64,000 nt of DNA from SIAQ01 sp964484265 (GTDB lineage Bacteria > Planctomycetota > Planctomycetia > Gemmatales > Gemmataceae), in NCBI GenBank assembly GCA_964484265.1, contig CAZAFH010000009.1:62001-126000 (forward strand). Direction: 5' to 3'. The notes beneath the pieces were generated by a model. The model saw nothing but the letters and a program-made list of their open reading frames with translations. It had not been told where the DNA came from and made no database searches. Made by a program: the position numbers and the translations under genes. Each line of letters starts with the position of its first letter. Position 1 is the stretch's first letter. Shown here in pieces: positions 7,875 through 17,191 of the stretch.

Positions 7875-7992
7875 ATGCCCCTCACCCCCGGCCCCTCTCC
7901 CCCGCCCATACTCATTCGGCAGGGTTGCCCTTTCAACAGGGGCGGGGGAGAGGGGAGCAAATGGGCTCGAGCATTTCGGGAAGTTATTTTTG
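7875..7992 (-). repeat. Dispersed palindromic repeat, family 1, copy 2 (inverted)
   Basis: Reverse-complement relative of 7361-7508: CCCCTCACCCCCGG, the C-rich arm with CCCATACTCATTC, the G-rich arm, then GAGCATTTCGGGAAG. It differs in the loop and lacks part of the terminal segment. Together with copy 1 it brackets the DUF559 relic. Confidence 0.8.
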
Positions 7993-8074
7993 TAAAGGTG
8001 CTTAAGGTTGAACCCTCCGCGTGAGGTATGGCGAGCGCGAAACCACAAGCGGAAAACAGGTGAAGGATATCCCA

Positions 8075-9361
8075 ATGAACCCTAACGACATTCGTTCCCC
8101 GCTGGACAGCCGCCTCTCACGCCGCGAGATGCTCGGAGGAGTGGCTGGCGCCGTCGCAGGGGCCGGTGTGCTCGGGCTTTGCCAGCCGCTCATGGCCCAG
8201 CAGCTTCGGCGTCAGCGCAAGCAGGTCATCTTCATCTGGCTTGACGGCGGCATGAGCCAGCTGGAAAGCTGGGATCCGAAGCCGAACACCCAGTTCGGCG
8301 GCCCGTTCCGCGCGATTTCGACGACGGTCCCCGGCATCCAGATAAGCGAGCTTCTCCCCCGGTCCGCGCAGCAGATGCGCCACCTGGCTGTCATCCGCAG
8401 CCTGCACACGCAAGACAATTCGCACTCCGCAGGCGTCGCTCGTATTCAGCGCGGCGACCCGGTCAATCGCGGCGTCACCTATCCCTATTTCGGTTCCGCG
8501 GTGGCGAGGCTTCTCGGGCCTGGCGACAGCGGGTTGCCTCCCTATATCTGGGTCAAACCCGGTTCGGGCGGGTTCAACGCCACCGATGCTGGATTCCTCG
8601 GCCCGCGTTACGGCGCGCTCAGCCTGGGCGACGGCCGACCGCCGGAGAATTTCCTCCGCCCCGCCGACATCAACGAACAAGAAGACCGCGACCGCCGAGA
8701 ACTGCGAGCAATGCTGGATCGCCGTTATGCCGCCAACCGTCGGCCGCAATCCACGGACGCCAATAGCTCGGTTTACGACATGGCCGCCCAGCTCCAGCGC
8801 AATGCCGCCCTTTTCGATAGCTCGACGCTACCCGCGCGCGATGTCGAGCGCTACGGCCGGCACGAGTTTGGCCGACACATGCTTCTCGGCCGCCGACTGC
8901 TGGAAGCCGGCGTCACCTTCGTCAAGGTAAATTCCTACGGCTGGGACACGCACGGCGACAATTTCAACACGCACTACAGCATGGTTCCCAAAGTGGACCA
9001 GGCGTTTGCCGCCCTGATCGAAGACCTTGCCGATCGATCGATGTTGGACAATGTCCTCGTCATCATGATGTCCGAGTTTGGCCGAACGCCGCGCATCAAT
9101 GGCGACGTCGGCCGGGATCATTGGCCGGAGGCGTGGTCGCTCGTGACGGCAGGCACGGGCATCCGCAAGGGCGTGGCAGTCGGCGCGACGAATCCTCTGG
9201 GCACGTTCGTCACGGGTGACGAGCACGACATAGGCCATCTGTTTCACACCTGGTTCACCGCCCTGGGCATCAACCCGGCGGAAACCCAGTACGACAACGG
9301 CGGCCAACCGCTGCCGATCGCCAACGAAAACACTAGCGCCATCCGCGCCCTCCTGGCGTGA
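8075..9361 (+). CDS. DUF1501 family protein, Tat-exported
   Basis: This 428-residue member of the DUF1501 family has an alkaline-phosphatase/sulfatase-like fold. The N-terminus carries a twin-arginine signal (SRREMLGGVAGAVAGAGVL) ending near QPLMAQQ, so it should be exported folded. Metal-site-like motifs are IWLDGGMSQLESWDPKP near the start, SYGWDTHGDNF in the middle and MMSEFGRTPRINGDVGRDHW near the end. The start at 8075 is chosen because GAAGGAT lies about eight bases upstream and the Tat signal begins 10 residues later; the frame extends to 8021. It forms the usual planctomycete set with the DUF1549/1553 gene upstream and the WD40 gene downstream. Its substrate is unknown. Confidence 0.92.
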   Translation: MNPNDIRSPLDSRLSRREMLGGVAGAVAGAGVLGLCQPLMAQQLRRQRKQVIFIWLDGGMSQLESWDPKPNTQFGGPFRAISTTVPGIQISELLPRSAQQMRHLAVIRSLHTQDNSHSAGVARIQRGDPVNRGVTYPYFGSAVARLLGPGDSGLPPYIWVKPGSGGFNATDAGFLGPRYGALSLGDGRPPENFLRPADINEQEDRDRRELRAMLDRRYAANRRPQSTDANSSVYDMAAQLQRNAALFDSSTLPARDVERYGRHEFGRHMLLGRRLLEAGVTFVKVNSYGWDTHGDNFNTHYSMVPKVDQAFAALIEDLADRSMLDNVLVIMMSEFGRTPRINGDVGRDHWPEAWSLVTAGTGIRKGVAVGATNPLGTFVTGDEHDIGHLFHTWFTALGINPAETQYDNGGQPLPIANENTSAIRALLA

Positions 9362-9434
9362 TGCCGCGTGCGGCTTGGCGCTCAACAGGAACCTGCCGAG
9401 CGCGTGTGTTGTAAGCGCAATCGCGTTGGGAACG

Positions 9435-9493
9435 GTGGCCCAGACATTCTTGTCTGTGCGGGCGCTCGGCCCAGACAAGAATGTCTGTGCCAC
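9435..9493. repeat. Dispersed GTGGCACAGACA inverted repeat, copy 2
   Basis: Arms beginning GTGGCCCAGACATTCTTGTC (from 9435) and ending GACAAGAATGTCTGTGCCAC (to 9493) form a long stem with one unpaired position. It sits in the 213-base gap before the WD40 gene. Confidence 0.85.
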
Positions 9494-9574
9494 CAATGTC
9501 TCAACCCATACCGCGAGTGGTAAAATCGCAATCGCCGGGATTTAATTTCGATCGCAACAATAACCGAGGCACTC

Positions 9575-10645
9575 ATGAGCGCCGCTCAACCAGCCAACGC
9601 CAATATTCAACCCCGCCAAGGCGAGACCATCAACCTCGATCGGCACATGGCGAAGCTCCGTTTCAGCCCGTGCGGCCGATTCATGGTCGCCGGCGGCTGC
9701 GACGCGACAGTCCGCCGCTGGGAAGTGACCGACGCCGGCTTCACCGCCATCGCGCCGCTTACCGGCCACCACGGCTGGATCCAGGCAGTCGCCTTCCACC
9801 CCGACCGCCGTCGGCTGTTGACAGCCGATTCCTGGGGCGAACTGCGAATATGGTCCTACGCCGACGCCCAGCCAAACTGCCTGCGAACCGTCGCCAATGC
9901 CCACGACGGCTGGATACGCGATCTTGCGGTCAGCGCCGATGGCAGGCACTTCGCCACTTGCGGCCGAGATCAAAAGGTCGCCATTTGGTCTCTCGCAGCG
10001 GATAACAATGAACCTCGCAAGGTGCATGAAATTGCCGGTCACAACGACGATGTCTACTCCGTGGCGTTTCATCCGGACAACCGCACGCTCGTCTCCGGCG
10101 ATCTGCATGGCAACGTCAAGCAGTGGGATGTGGCCACCGGCCGAAAGACGCGCGATTTCGCCGCGTGCCCATCGCTCTATCGTTTGTCGGGCATCAAAGA
10201 ACAAGGCGGCGTGCGTTGCCTGGTCTTCGATCCCACGGGACGAACGCTCGCCATTGCGGGCGGGCGTCCTGGCAGCACCGGCGGCAGTCCGACGATCTAC
10301 CTCCACGATGTCGCCTCCGCCCGGCTTCAGCACACAATCGCCATCGAAGACGCCCAGGCTGGTCTGATCTTCGACCTCGCGTTTCATGCCTCAGGCTTCG
10401 TGATGGCCGTCGCCAGCGGCACCCCGGGCAAGGGCACCTTCTTCTTGCAACGCCCTGGTGAACAGGCCCCATTCTTCACGAACACCCGCATGGCCAACTG
10501 CCACTCCCTCGCCGTTCATCCGACCAATAACCGCGTCGTCGTCGCCGCCACCAATACAGGCAGCAATGGTAACGGCCGCAACCTGCGCGGCGGAGTTTAC
10601 GCAGGCAACTTCTCGCCGCTTTATGTCTGGACTCTGCCGTCTTGA
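9575..10645 (+). CDS. WD40 repeat protein
   Basis: This 356-residue protein consists of WD40 repeats, each with the GH...(V/I)xxVAFHPD...L..(G/A)D..(V/I)(R/K)xW pattern, for example LTGHHGWIQAVAFHPD and IAGHNDDVYSVAFHPD. About six to seven blades can be counted, so it should form one beta-propeller that binds partner proteins. No signal peptide is seen. The ATG has GAGG five bases upstream. WD40 proteins often accompany DUF1501 and DUF1549/1553 genes in planctomycetes. A strong intrinsic terminator follows at 10673-10716. Confidence 0.9.
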   Translation: MSAAQPANANIQPRQGETINLDRHMAKLRFSPCGRFMVAGGCDATVRRWEVTDAGFTAIAPLTGHHGWIQAVAFHPDRRRLLTADSWGELRIWSYADAQPNCLRTVANAHDGWIRDLAVSADGRHFATCGRDQKVAIWSLAADNNEPRKVHEIAGHNDDVYSVAFHPDNRTLVSGDLHGNVKQWDVATGRKTRDFAACPSLYRLSGIKEQGGVRCLVFDPTGRTLAIAGGRPGSTGGSPTIYLHDVASARLQHTIAIEDAQAGLIFDLAFHASGFVMAVASGTPGKGTFFLQRPGEQAPFFTNTRMANCHSLAVHPTNNRVVVAATNTGSNGNGRNLRGGVYAGNFSPLYVWTLPS

Positions 10646-10672
10646 TCCGTTCTCCAGGGGGTAGGAACGAAT

Positions 10673-10716
10673 GCGACCGGAGGATCTGCTGACGAGTCCT
10701 CCGGTCGCTTTTTTTT
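10673..10716 (+). terminator. Intrinsic terminator after the WD40 gene
   Basis: A perfect 12-base stem (10673-10684 with 697-708 of the same kilobase, GCGACCGGAGGA) with a 12-base loop is followed immediately by eight T. Confidence 0.92.
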
Positions 10717-10725
10717 CGGTGTCTG

Positions 10726-10899
10726 AATATTGACGTCACCCTCAAAAGTCACCAGCGACCATCGTAGACATCACGCTCCGCGTGATGGTCGAGCTTATTC
10801 CTCAGAATTTGTACGGATTCCCTGCCATTCAACTGAAATCCATCACGCGGAGCGTGATGGCTACGGTAATCACCGACTTTTGAGGGTGGCGTCAATATT
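10726..10899. repeat. Nested palindromic element, CATCACGC family, copy A
   Basis: Outer arms 10726-10750 and 10875-10899 are inverted repeats matching at 24 of 25 bases. Inside them, two palindromes (CATCACGCTCCGCGTGATG near 10768-10786 and its reverse orientation near 10841-10859, with CTACG flanks) face each other across about 55 bases. The right end is six bases from the AbgT stop codon. Related copies lie at 30846-30946, 30969-31169 and 39876-39979. Confidence 0.88.
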
Positions 10900-10904
10900 G
10901 ACGC

Positions 10905-12458
10905 TCAATAGTCGTACGGAGCATCGAGACCAAGCGGCCAGCCGAGCACTTTCCAGTAGAGCAGCAAGAGTCCCGACCACGAAAAGAGAAAGCCCATCGA
11001 GAAAGGCAACATCAGCGCCATCAGCGTGCCGATGCCGGTTTGCTTGACGTAACGCTGCGCGAAGGCGACGACCAGCGGAAAGTACGGCATCAACGGCGTG
11101 ATGATGTTCGTGCTCGAATCGGCCACGCGATAGGATGCCTGCGTTAGCTCCGGTGACAGGTTTAGGCGCATTAGCATCGGCACGAAGATCGGTCCCAGCA
11201 GCGCCCATTTCGCCGATGCTGACCCGATCAACAGATTCACGAACGCGCTAATCAGGATGATGCCGACGATCGTCGCCTCGGCGGGGAGATTGAGGTCTTT
11301 CAGGAAGCGTGCGCCTTTCAATGCCACCAGAGCTCCCAGGTTGGACTCGCGGAAAGCATACGTAAAAAGCGCGGCGAAAAACGCAAGCACGAGATAATAG
11401 CCCATCGTGCTCATCGATTTGCTCATCCCCTTGATAACATCGCGATGCGTCTTCACGGTGCCGGCCACATAGCCGTATACCGTTCCCGGGATCAGGAACA
11501 GCAAGAAGATGAGCGGCACGATCATCCGCATTATCGGCGCATTGTGGTCGGTAAGCTTGCCCTGGGCCGACCGCAGGTACGAGTTTTCGGGGTACGCCAC
11601 CAGAGCCAATGCACCCATCGATAGCGCAAGCACCGTCATCGCCACGGCCAGGCCGCGTTTCTCCGGAGTTTGCAACGGGTCCATGCGCGGCATGTCGGCG
11701 GGGTCGCCATCAACAGGCGTGCCGCGTTTCAGTCGAGGTTCGATCAGCCAGTCGGTGATAAACCAGCCGACGACGACGATAAGCAGGCTCGACATCGCCG
11801 TGAAATAGTAGTTGCACAAGGGATTGACCGTACGCTGAGGATCGATGATCTGGGCCGCGGACTGCGTGAAGCCCTGCAGCAACGGGTCCAGGCCGGAGGG
11901 CAGGAAATTGGCGCTGAACCCGCCCGAGACGGCCGCGAACGCCGCGGCGATCCCCGCCAGCGGATGTCGGCCGGCGGCGTAGAAGATCACCCCGCCCAGC
12001 GGTATCACGAGTACATAACCCGTATCGCCCGCCGAGTGGCTGATGATGGCGACGACGATCAGCATCGGCGTCAACAGGAACTTGGGCGTCACGCTGAGCA
12101 TCGACTTGATGAGCGCGCCGATAAACCCCGTGTGCTCTGCCACGCCGACTCCCAGCAGCGCCACCAGCACCACGCCCAGCGGCGGGAACCCGACGAAGGT
12201 CTCCACCATCCGGCTCATGAAGACCGTCAGGGCTTCGCCGGTCAGTTGATTCTTGACTTCGAGCGCCTTGTTCGTGCGGGGATCGATGTCTTCGGAAAAA
12301 TCCATCGGCGCCAGCAACGCCGACGCCACCCACGTGATGAAGAGCGCCCACACAAAGAGCATGGCCGGGTCGGGCAACTTGTTCCCCGCCCACTCCACCC
12401 AGCCAAGGAATCCCCGCACAGGCGCGGGTCCGGGAGGTGTCGCATTCTCGTTCGCCAT
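10905..12458 (-). CDS. AbgT family transporter
   Basis: This 517-residue polytopic inner-membrane protein matches the AbgT (p-aminobenzoyl-glutamate transporter) family, whose members import p-aminobenzoyl-glutamate or export sulfonamides. The N-terminus reads RGFLGWVEWAGNKLPDPAMLF, the classic start of the family. Many hydrophobic helices follow, with the re-entrant-loop signatures SHSAGDTGYVLVIPLGG and the C-terminal ADSSTNIITPLMPYFPLV block. GGAG lies about seven bases before the ATG. It is divergent from a dicarboxylate/amino-acid symporter gene 218 bases away. The family is secure; the substrate is inferred. Confidence 0.93.
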   Translation of the reverse strand: MANENATPPGPAPVRGFLGWVEWAGNKLPDPAMLFVWALFITWVASALLAPMDFSEDIDPRTNKALEVKNQLTGEALTVFMSRMVETFVGFPPLGVVLVALLGVGVAEHTGFIGALIKSMLSVTPKFLLTPMLIVVAIISHSAGDTGYVLVIPLGGVIFYAAGRHPLAGIAAAFAAVSGGFSANFLPSGLDPLLQGFTQSAAQIIDPQRTVNPLCNYYFTAMSSLLIVVVGWFITDWLIEPRLKRGTPVDGDPADMPRMDPLQTPEKRGLAVAMTVLALSMGALALVAYPENSYLRSAQGKLTDHNAPIMRMIVPLIFLLFLIPGTVYGYVAGTVKTHRDVIKGMSKSMSTMGYYLVLAFFAALFTYAFRESNLGALVALKGARFLKDLNLPAEATIVGIILISAFVNLLIGSASAKWALLGPIFVPMLMRLNLSPELTQASYRVADSSTNIITPLMPYFPLVVAFAQRYVKQTGIGTLMALMLPFSMGFLFSWSGLLLLYWKVLGWPLGLDAPYDY

Positions 12459-12676
12459 GGTGTTGCTCCGTCGTGCCTTGGTGGATTAATAAAAAGCCAT
12501 GCAGAGAAAATAGGTGCTTCCACGGACGAAGCAAGGGCAGGTCTTCGTTTAGCCGTTCGCCTCTGGCAAGCGCGAAAGCCGCGTTGGCGGTCCCGCCCGT
12601 GCCAAACATACAATGGACCCGTAGTCATTCGCCAAACCCGGGACGTGCGTCCTATTCTCACTCGAAGGAATTTCGA

Positions 12677-14098
12677 ATGTCCGAACCTCATGGACGCGGC
12701 GTTTCGCTGCATACCAAAATCCTCATCGCCCTCATCGCAGGCGCCACGCTCGGAGTCACTGTCAACACGCTCACCGCTCGGCCGGCCGTGCAACCGGCAC
12801 ACCTGCTCTACCTGGCCGCGAATCCCGCGGGCGGCCTCGCCGGCGCCATGCCGATCGGGGGTATCGCCATGCAGCTACGGCCTACGCCGCCCAGCTGGGT
12901 GGATCGCCTCATCACCTACGTCATGAAACCGGTCGGCGACGTCTTCCTGCGTCTGCTTTTCCTCACCGTCATCCCGCTGGTGTTTGCGTCGCTCGCCCTG
13001 GGCGTCGCCCAACTCGGACGCAGCGGCAACCTCGGCTTGATCGGACTAAAAACCTTCGCCTATTTCGTCACCACCATGGTCACTGCCGTCGTGATCGGGT
13101 TGATCCTCGTCAATACGATCAAGCCCGGCGCCGCCCTGCCCAAAGAAACCCGCGACTTCTTGCAAAAGGAATACGGCAAGGAAGCGGAGACGCGCACCGG
13201 CCAGCCGACCACCTTCGGCGTGCAGACCTTCGTCAATATCGTGCCGCGCAATCCGATCGCTTCGATGGCAGACATGGAAATGCTGAGCGTCATCTTCTTC
13301 GCGCTCCTGATCGGCATCGGCTTGACCTACATTCCCGAGTCACGAGCGAATCCGGTGATCGTGCTGCTCGAGGCCATCAACGATCTCATGGTCGTCATCA
13401 TCGGCTGGGCGATGCGGCTGGCGCCGTTCGGCGTGTTCGCGCTCATCTTTTCCGTCACCGCACGTTTCGGCCTCGATCTGCTCAAGCCGCTAGGTCTTTA
13501 TGTCATGGTCGTCCTCCTGGGTTTGGCGATCCAGATGTTCGGCGTGCTATCGATTTTGCTGGTGGTGCTGTCGCGCGTGAACCCGTTCGTCTTCTTTCGC
13601 AGTATCCGCGACGTGATCATCACCGCCTTCTCGACCAGTTCCAGCAGTGCGACCCTGCCAACCTCGATCCGCACGGCCGAGTCGGAACTGGGCATCGCGC
13701 CGTCGATCGCGGGCTTCGTGCTGCCGCTGGGCGCGACGATGAACATGAACGGCACGGCCCTTTTCGAGGGAGTGACGGTGCTCTTCTTGGCCCAGGTCTT
13801 TGGCATCAATGTGTCGCTGGGCGATCAGGTGATCGTCGTCGTCCTGGCGGTGATGACGGCGATCGGCGCCGCCGGCGTTCCCGGCGGGTCGCTGCCGCTC
13901 TTGGCCATGGTGCTGACGACGGTGAATGTTCCGGCCGAAGGAATCGCGTTGATCCTGGGAGTGGATCGCCTATTGGACATGGGTCGAACTACGCTGAATG
14001 TGGTCGGCGATCTTGCTGCCGCAACGTTCGTCGCAAGATCGGAGGGTCTGCTCAACGCCCCGCCCGGCGCAGCCATCGACGAATCACCGCCGGCGTGA
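12677..14098 (+). CDS. Dicarboxylate/amino acid:cation symporter (DAACS family)
   Basis: This 473-residue Na+/H+-coupled symporter of the GltP/DctA family has eight transmembrane helices and two re-entrant hairpins. The family motifs are visible: the serine-rich hairpin TSSSSATLPTSI, the substrate/sodium motif GATMNMNGTALFEG (NMNGT where NMDGT is common) and AAGVPGGSLPLLAMVL. The extracellular segment after helix 1 is longer than usual. The ATG at 12677 has AAGGAAT about nine bases upstream; the frame opens earlier (12437) but without membrane character. It imports glutamate, aspartate or C4-dicarboxylates in characterised homologues. Confidence 0.93.
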   Translation: MSEPHGRGVSLHTKILIALIAGATLGVTVNTLTARPAVQPAHLLYLAANPAGGLAGAMPIGGIAMQLRPTPPSWVDRLITYVMKPVGDVFLRLLFLTVIPLVFASLALGVAQLGRSGNLGLIGLKTFAYFVTTMVTAVVIGLILVNTIKPGAALPKETRDFLQKEYGKEAETRTGQPTTFGVQTFVNIVPRNPIASMADMEMLSVIFFALLIGIGLTYIPESRANPVIVLLEAINDLMVVIIGWAMRLAPFGVFALIFSVTARFGLDLLKPLGLYVMVVLLGLAIQMFGVLSILLVVLSRVNPFVFFRSIRDVIITAFSTSSSSATLPTSIRTAESELGIAPSIAGFVLPLGATMNMNGTALFEGVTVLFLAQVFGINVSLGDQVIVVVLAVMTAIGAAGVPGGSLPLLAMVLTTVNVPAEGIALILGVDRLLDMGRTTLNVVGDLAAATFVARSEGLLNAPPGAAIDESPPA

Positions 14099-14149
14099 TG
14101 CTGACGAATTGCGCAATGTGAATCGCGCCGGGGTCGCCGCGCTGGCAGC

Positions 14150-16843
14150 TCATTTTTTCGGCGCGGACGGTGCGACCAGCTTACGGAGCGCCTCCAGGCT
14201 GGATTGTTCGATGTCGCGAAGTTCCAGGTCTTTTGGCAAATGAATCAATGCCTGCCGCGCCCAGTGGAGAGCGCTGCTGGGTACGTTGGCTTTGTGCTCG
14301 AGCCGGGCCCGGAGTTTCATCACGAGCGCATTCTTTGGATCGGCGCGGCCCCATTGCTCGGCGATTTCGCGCGCAAGCTGCCAATCGCCTGAATTGATCG
14401 AGGCCTTGAGAAACGTTTCAACATGATTCGGCGGCGCCTCGCCGAACAAGGCGAGATACTCGCGGATTTTCACGCCGGCGTTCTTTCGCGAATCGGCATC
14501 TTTCACGATACCATTGGGCGTTCCGCGAACCGCTTCGATGTAGATCCAGTAGACCAGTAGCTCCTGCCGCACGTCCACCAATCCCTTGCCGTGATAAGCC
14601 TTCTCACAGGCCTCGCGGAGTTTCCTGCTCTTCGCATCATATTCAGCGCCTCTCTTCGGGTTTTTTGTGAAACCATCGCTGCCCCAGTCGCCCCATTCGG
14701 CGCCGATTAGCAGGGACGTGAGAAACGATTCCGGATGGTCTTCAACAAGCTCCCACAGGAACTTCAAGTGCGGTTTGAATTCGCCGTCGGTCTGGGCGAT
14801 CTTCATCCAACCTTGAAAGTATCTTTTTACCGACGGATGAAATCGGATCGCAATCGTCGCCGCGGAGGAGCTATCCCGTTTCGCCGAGCCGATGCGCGTC
14901 GTCAGAGCGGCGACGGTTTGCTCGGCCGACTTCATTTCTTGCTCTGTCAGCGGATTTCTGCTTAGCCCCATGCTGCTGCGCATCTGGTCCTGCAGTCGCG
15001 GCATTAGATTGAGCGCGATGACCATCGACGTATAGAATTCCGTCTCTCTTCGGTCGGTGCCGGCGAGGATTTTGAGCAATTCATCCTGGGAATCGCTTAC
15101 GATCGGTTTTTCGCCTCGGTGAAAATTCTGCCGAGGCGCCGCGAGAATGACGCCGAGGTGAAAGGACGGCTCGTCAGGAAAGAGCGCCTGGCTTTCGCGG
15201 AAGACTCGCCGCGCTTCGTCGATGTCGCCCGTCACGAAGAGCGACATGCCCAGGCACTTTCGCGCGTCGGCGTGGAGCCGATCCGCGCGGATCGCTGCTT
15301 TGAAATGCTCGATCGCCTCGCCGATCTTCGGCGCCGCGACGCCGCTTGCGTAGGATTTCGCGGCCGGATCCTTGAGGTTCGGAATCGCTCGGCGAATGAT
15401 CTCGAGTGCCTTGCGGTCGTCTTCCAGCCAGAGTACATTCGCGAGAAAAAGGTCCTTGAGAGCGACAAGGTCCGCGCTCGGCAACGCAGAGGACAACGCT
15501 TCCAGTTCCGCGCGAGCTTCCGTATTGCGGCCGGCGTTCATCAGCGATTCCCCTCGAAGCAGGCGTTCCTCGGGAGTCAGGCGATAGCCATGCTTGACGG
15601 CCTCGTCCAGGCTTTCGATGACGCGCCGCCAGTTGCCCGATTGGCGCGCTCGCTTTGCTTCTTCGAGGTGGAGCAAGATGACTTTTTCCTGCTGATGCTT
15701 GGTGTCAAGCTTCGCGCGTTCCTCGACGCTTTGCAGATTTTTCTTCTCCGCTCGCAGCGCACGTCTCGATTCGAGCGCGGCCCAGGCCAGCAACACAAGC
15801 GAAACAGAAAGCAGCACCCACGCCGCGGCCGTCGCGGGATGCCGCCAGATCCATTTGAGAAAGCGATCCAGCAGGCTGGCCGGTCGTGCCGAGATCGGGC
15901 GTCCATCGAGAAATCGGCGCAGGTCCTCGGCAAGGTCGACGGCACGGGCGTAGCGGTTCTCGGGCCGTTTCTCCAGGCATTTCATGCAGATCGTTTCCAG
16001 ATCGCGCGGCACGCTCGAGAGTATCGTCTTGGGCGAGAGCGGATCCTGCTGGATCACTTGCAATATCGTCTCGTGAATCGTAGCAGCCTTGAACGGCGGC
16101 CTGCCTGTCAGAGCTTCGTAAAGGATCGCACCGAGCGCGTAGATATCGACGGCATAACCGGCCTGGTGCGTTTCGCCTCGGGCTTGCTCCGGGGCCATAT
16201 AGCTCGGCGTGCCCATGATGGCGCCGGTCTGCGTCTGGTGCGAATCGACATCGAGCCGTTTCGCGAGGCCGAAGTCGGCGACCTTGGCGACGTCGCCGTC
16301 GGCGAGGAGAATGTTCGCAGGCTTCAGATCGCGGTGAATGATTTGGCGTTCGTGCGCCGCCTCGATTGCTCGCGCCAGCGTCTCCACGAGTTCCGCCGCA
16401 TCGCGCGCGCGCAGAGGCGTGCCCGCCAACTTTTGGGCCAGCGAACCCTCGCCGCAGAATTCCATCGTGAAGAACACGCGTCCGCCGTGCTCGCCGACTT
16501 CGAAGATTTGCACGATGTTTGGATTCTGCAATTGCGCGAGCGCTTGCGTCTCCTGCCGAAAACGATCCATTTCGTCGCGGGTCGCCTGGCTGCCTAGCAA
16601 CATCTTGATGGCGACGATGCGATTCAGTTTCGCCTGCCTGGCCTTGCAAACGACGCCCATCCCGCCGCGGCCAATCTGTGCCAGCATCTCATAGCCAGGA
16701 ATCGCCGGCAGCGACCCGTCGATCCAAACCGTTTGCTCGCCGACATACGCCGAGGTACGGTCGTCGAGGTTGGACTCCGACGGGATAACGGTGCTAACGG
16801 TCGGAAGAGCGGAAGCAACAGGATCTCGCCGGGATTCGCTCAT
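14150..16843 (-). CDS. Membrane-anchored Ser/Thr protein kinase with TPR-like tail
   Basis: This 897-residue protein starts with an Hanks-type kinase domain at about 51-315: glycine loop GRGGMG (58-63), K80, catalytic HRD (170-172) and DFG (190-192), then a GTPSYMAPEQARG activation segment. All key residues are intact. A transmembrane helix follows at about 355-377, then a long helical region with TPR-like units outside the membrane. The ATG at 16843 has GGAGC eight bases upstream; the frame opens earlier at 16909. Planctomycetes have many such receptor-like kinases. The 5' flank holds a 24-base inverted repeat (16925-17000). Its target is unknown. Confidence 0.92.
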   Translation of the reverse strand: MSESRRDPVASALPTVSTVIPSESNLDDRTSAYVGEQTVWIDGSLPAIPGYEMLAQIGRGGMGVVCKARQAKLNRIVAIKMLLGSQATRDEMDRFRQETQALAQLQNPNIVQIFEVGEHGGRVFFTMEFCGEGSLAQKLAGTPLRARDAAELVETLARAIEAAHERQIIHRDLKPANILLADGDVAKVADFGLAKRLDVDSHQTQTGAIMGTPSYMAPEQARGETHQAGYAVDIYALGAILYEALTGRPPFKAATIHETILQVIQQDPLSPKTILSSVPRDLETICMKCLEKRPENRYARAVDLAEDLRRFLDGRPISARPASLLDRFLKWIWRHPATAAAWVLLSVSLVLLAWAALESRRALRAEKKNLQSVEERAKLDTKHQQEKVILLHLEEAKRARQSGNWRRVIESLDEAVKHGYRLTPEERLLRGESLMNAGRNTEARAELEALSSALPSADLVALKDLFLANVLWLEDDRKALEIIRRAIPNLKDPAAKSYASGVAAPKIGEAIEHFKAAIRADRLHADARKCLGMSLFVTGDIDEARRVFRESQALFPDEPSFHLGVILAAPRQNFHRGEKPIVSDSQDELLKILAGTDRRETEFYTSMVIALNLMPRLQDQMRSSMGLSRNPLTEQEMKSAEQTVAALTTRIGSAKRDSSSAATIAIRFHPSVKRYFQGWMKIAQTDGEFKPHLKFLWELVEDHPESFLTSLLIGAEWGDWGSDGFTKNPKRGAEYDAKSRKLREACEKAYHGKGLVDVRQELLVYWIYIEAVRGTPNGIVKDADSRKNAGVKIREYLALFGEAPPNHVETFLKASINSGDWQLAREIAEQWGRADPKNALVMKLRARLEHKANVPSSALHWARQALIHLPKDLELRDIEQSSLEALRKLVAPSAPKK

Positions 16844-16924
16844 GAAAGCTCCGAGCACGAGAAAAATGAGCCTGCGGTCTATTGTCGAAATGCGGCAAAT
16901 GCTTGACAAGTACGCCCCGCTTTG

Positions 16925-17000
16925 CCAGCCCGGAGCGCGAGCGACGGGATAGTTGTTATCCTACGGAACACGTCACCCCGTCGCTGGCGCTCCGGGCTGG
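16925..17000. repeat. 24-base inverted repeat (AGCCCGGAGCGC type)
   Basis: 16925-16948 and 16977-17000 are inverted repeats with one mismatch in 24 bases; the spacer is 28 bases. The core is CCAGCCCGGAGCGC(C/G)AGCG. It lies upstream of the kinase gene. Confidence 0.85.
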
Positions 17001-17152
17001 TTATCACTGCGATCATTTTGGAGCTTCCAAAACTATCAATCAACAATCGTAACGCGCCGTGTTCGCCGCTGTCAAAGTCGGTTGAGAGATTTTCTTCGAT
17101 TTGCACGGATGACGCGAACGCTAAACGTGAAACAATTGCCAATACACCATCT

Positions 17153-17185
17153 CAAGGGTTCGCTGCGCTCACCCATGGGCTCGAG
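17153..17185. repeat. Dispersed GGTTCGCTGCGCTCACCC repeat, copy 1
   Basis: CAAGGGTTCGCTGCGCTCAC followed by CCATGGGCTCGAG. Related sequences occur at 48083-48114 and, as an inverted pair, at 50602-50692. Confidence 0.75.
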
Positions 17186-17191
17186 GGGAAC

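Larger units (their letters stand above)
16844..17191. other. Intergenic region with palindromic repeats
   Basis: The 348-base gap between two minus-strand genes holds no likely gene. It contains the 16925-17000 inverted repeat and a copy of the GGTTCGCTGCGCTCACCC repeat at 17153-17185, close to the stop of the DUF1501 gene. Confidence 0.6.

Noticed and set aside
15119..16597. A 492-codon plus-strand frame
   Set aside because: It is antisense to an intact kinase gene with all catalytic motifs.
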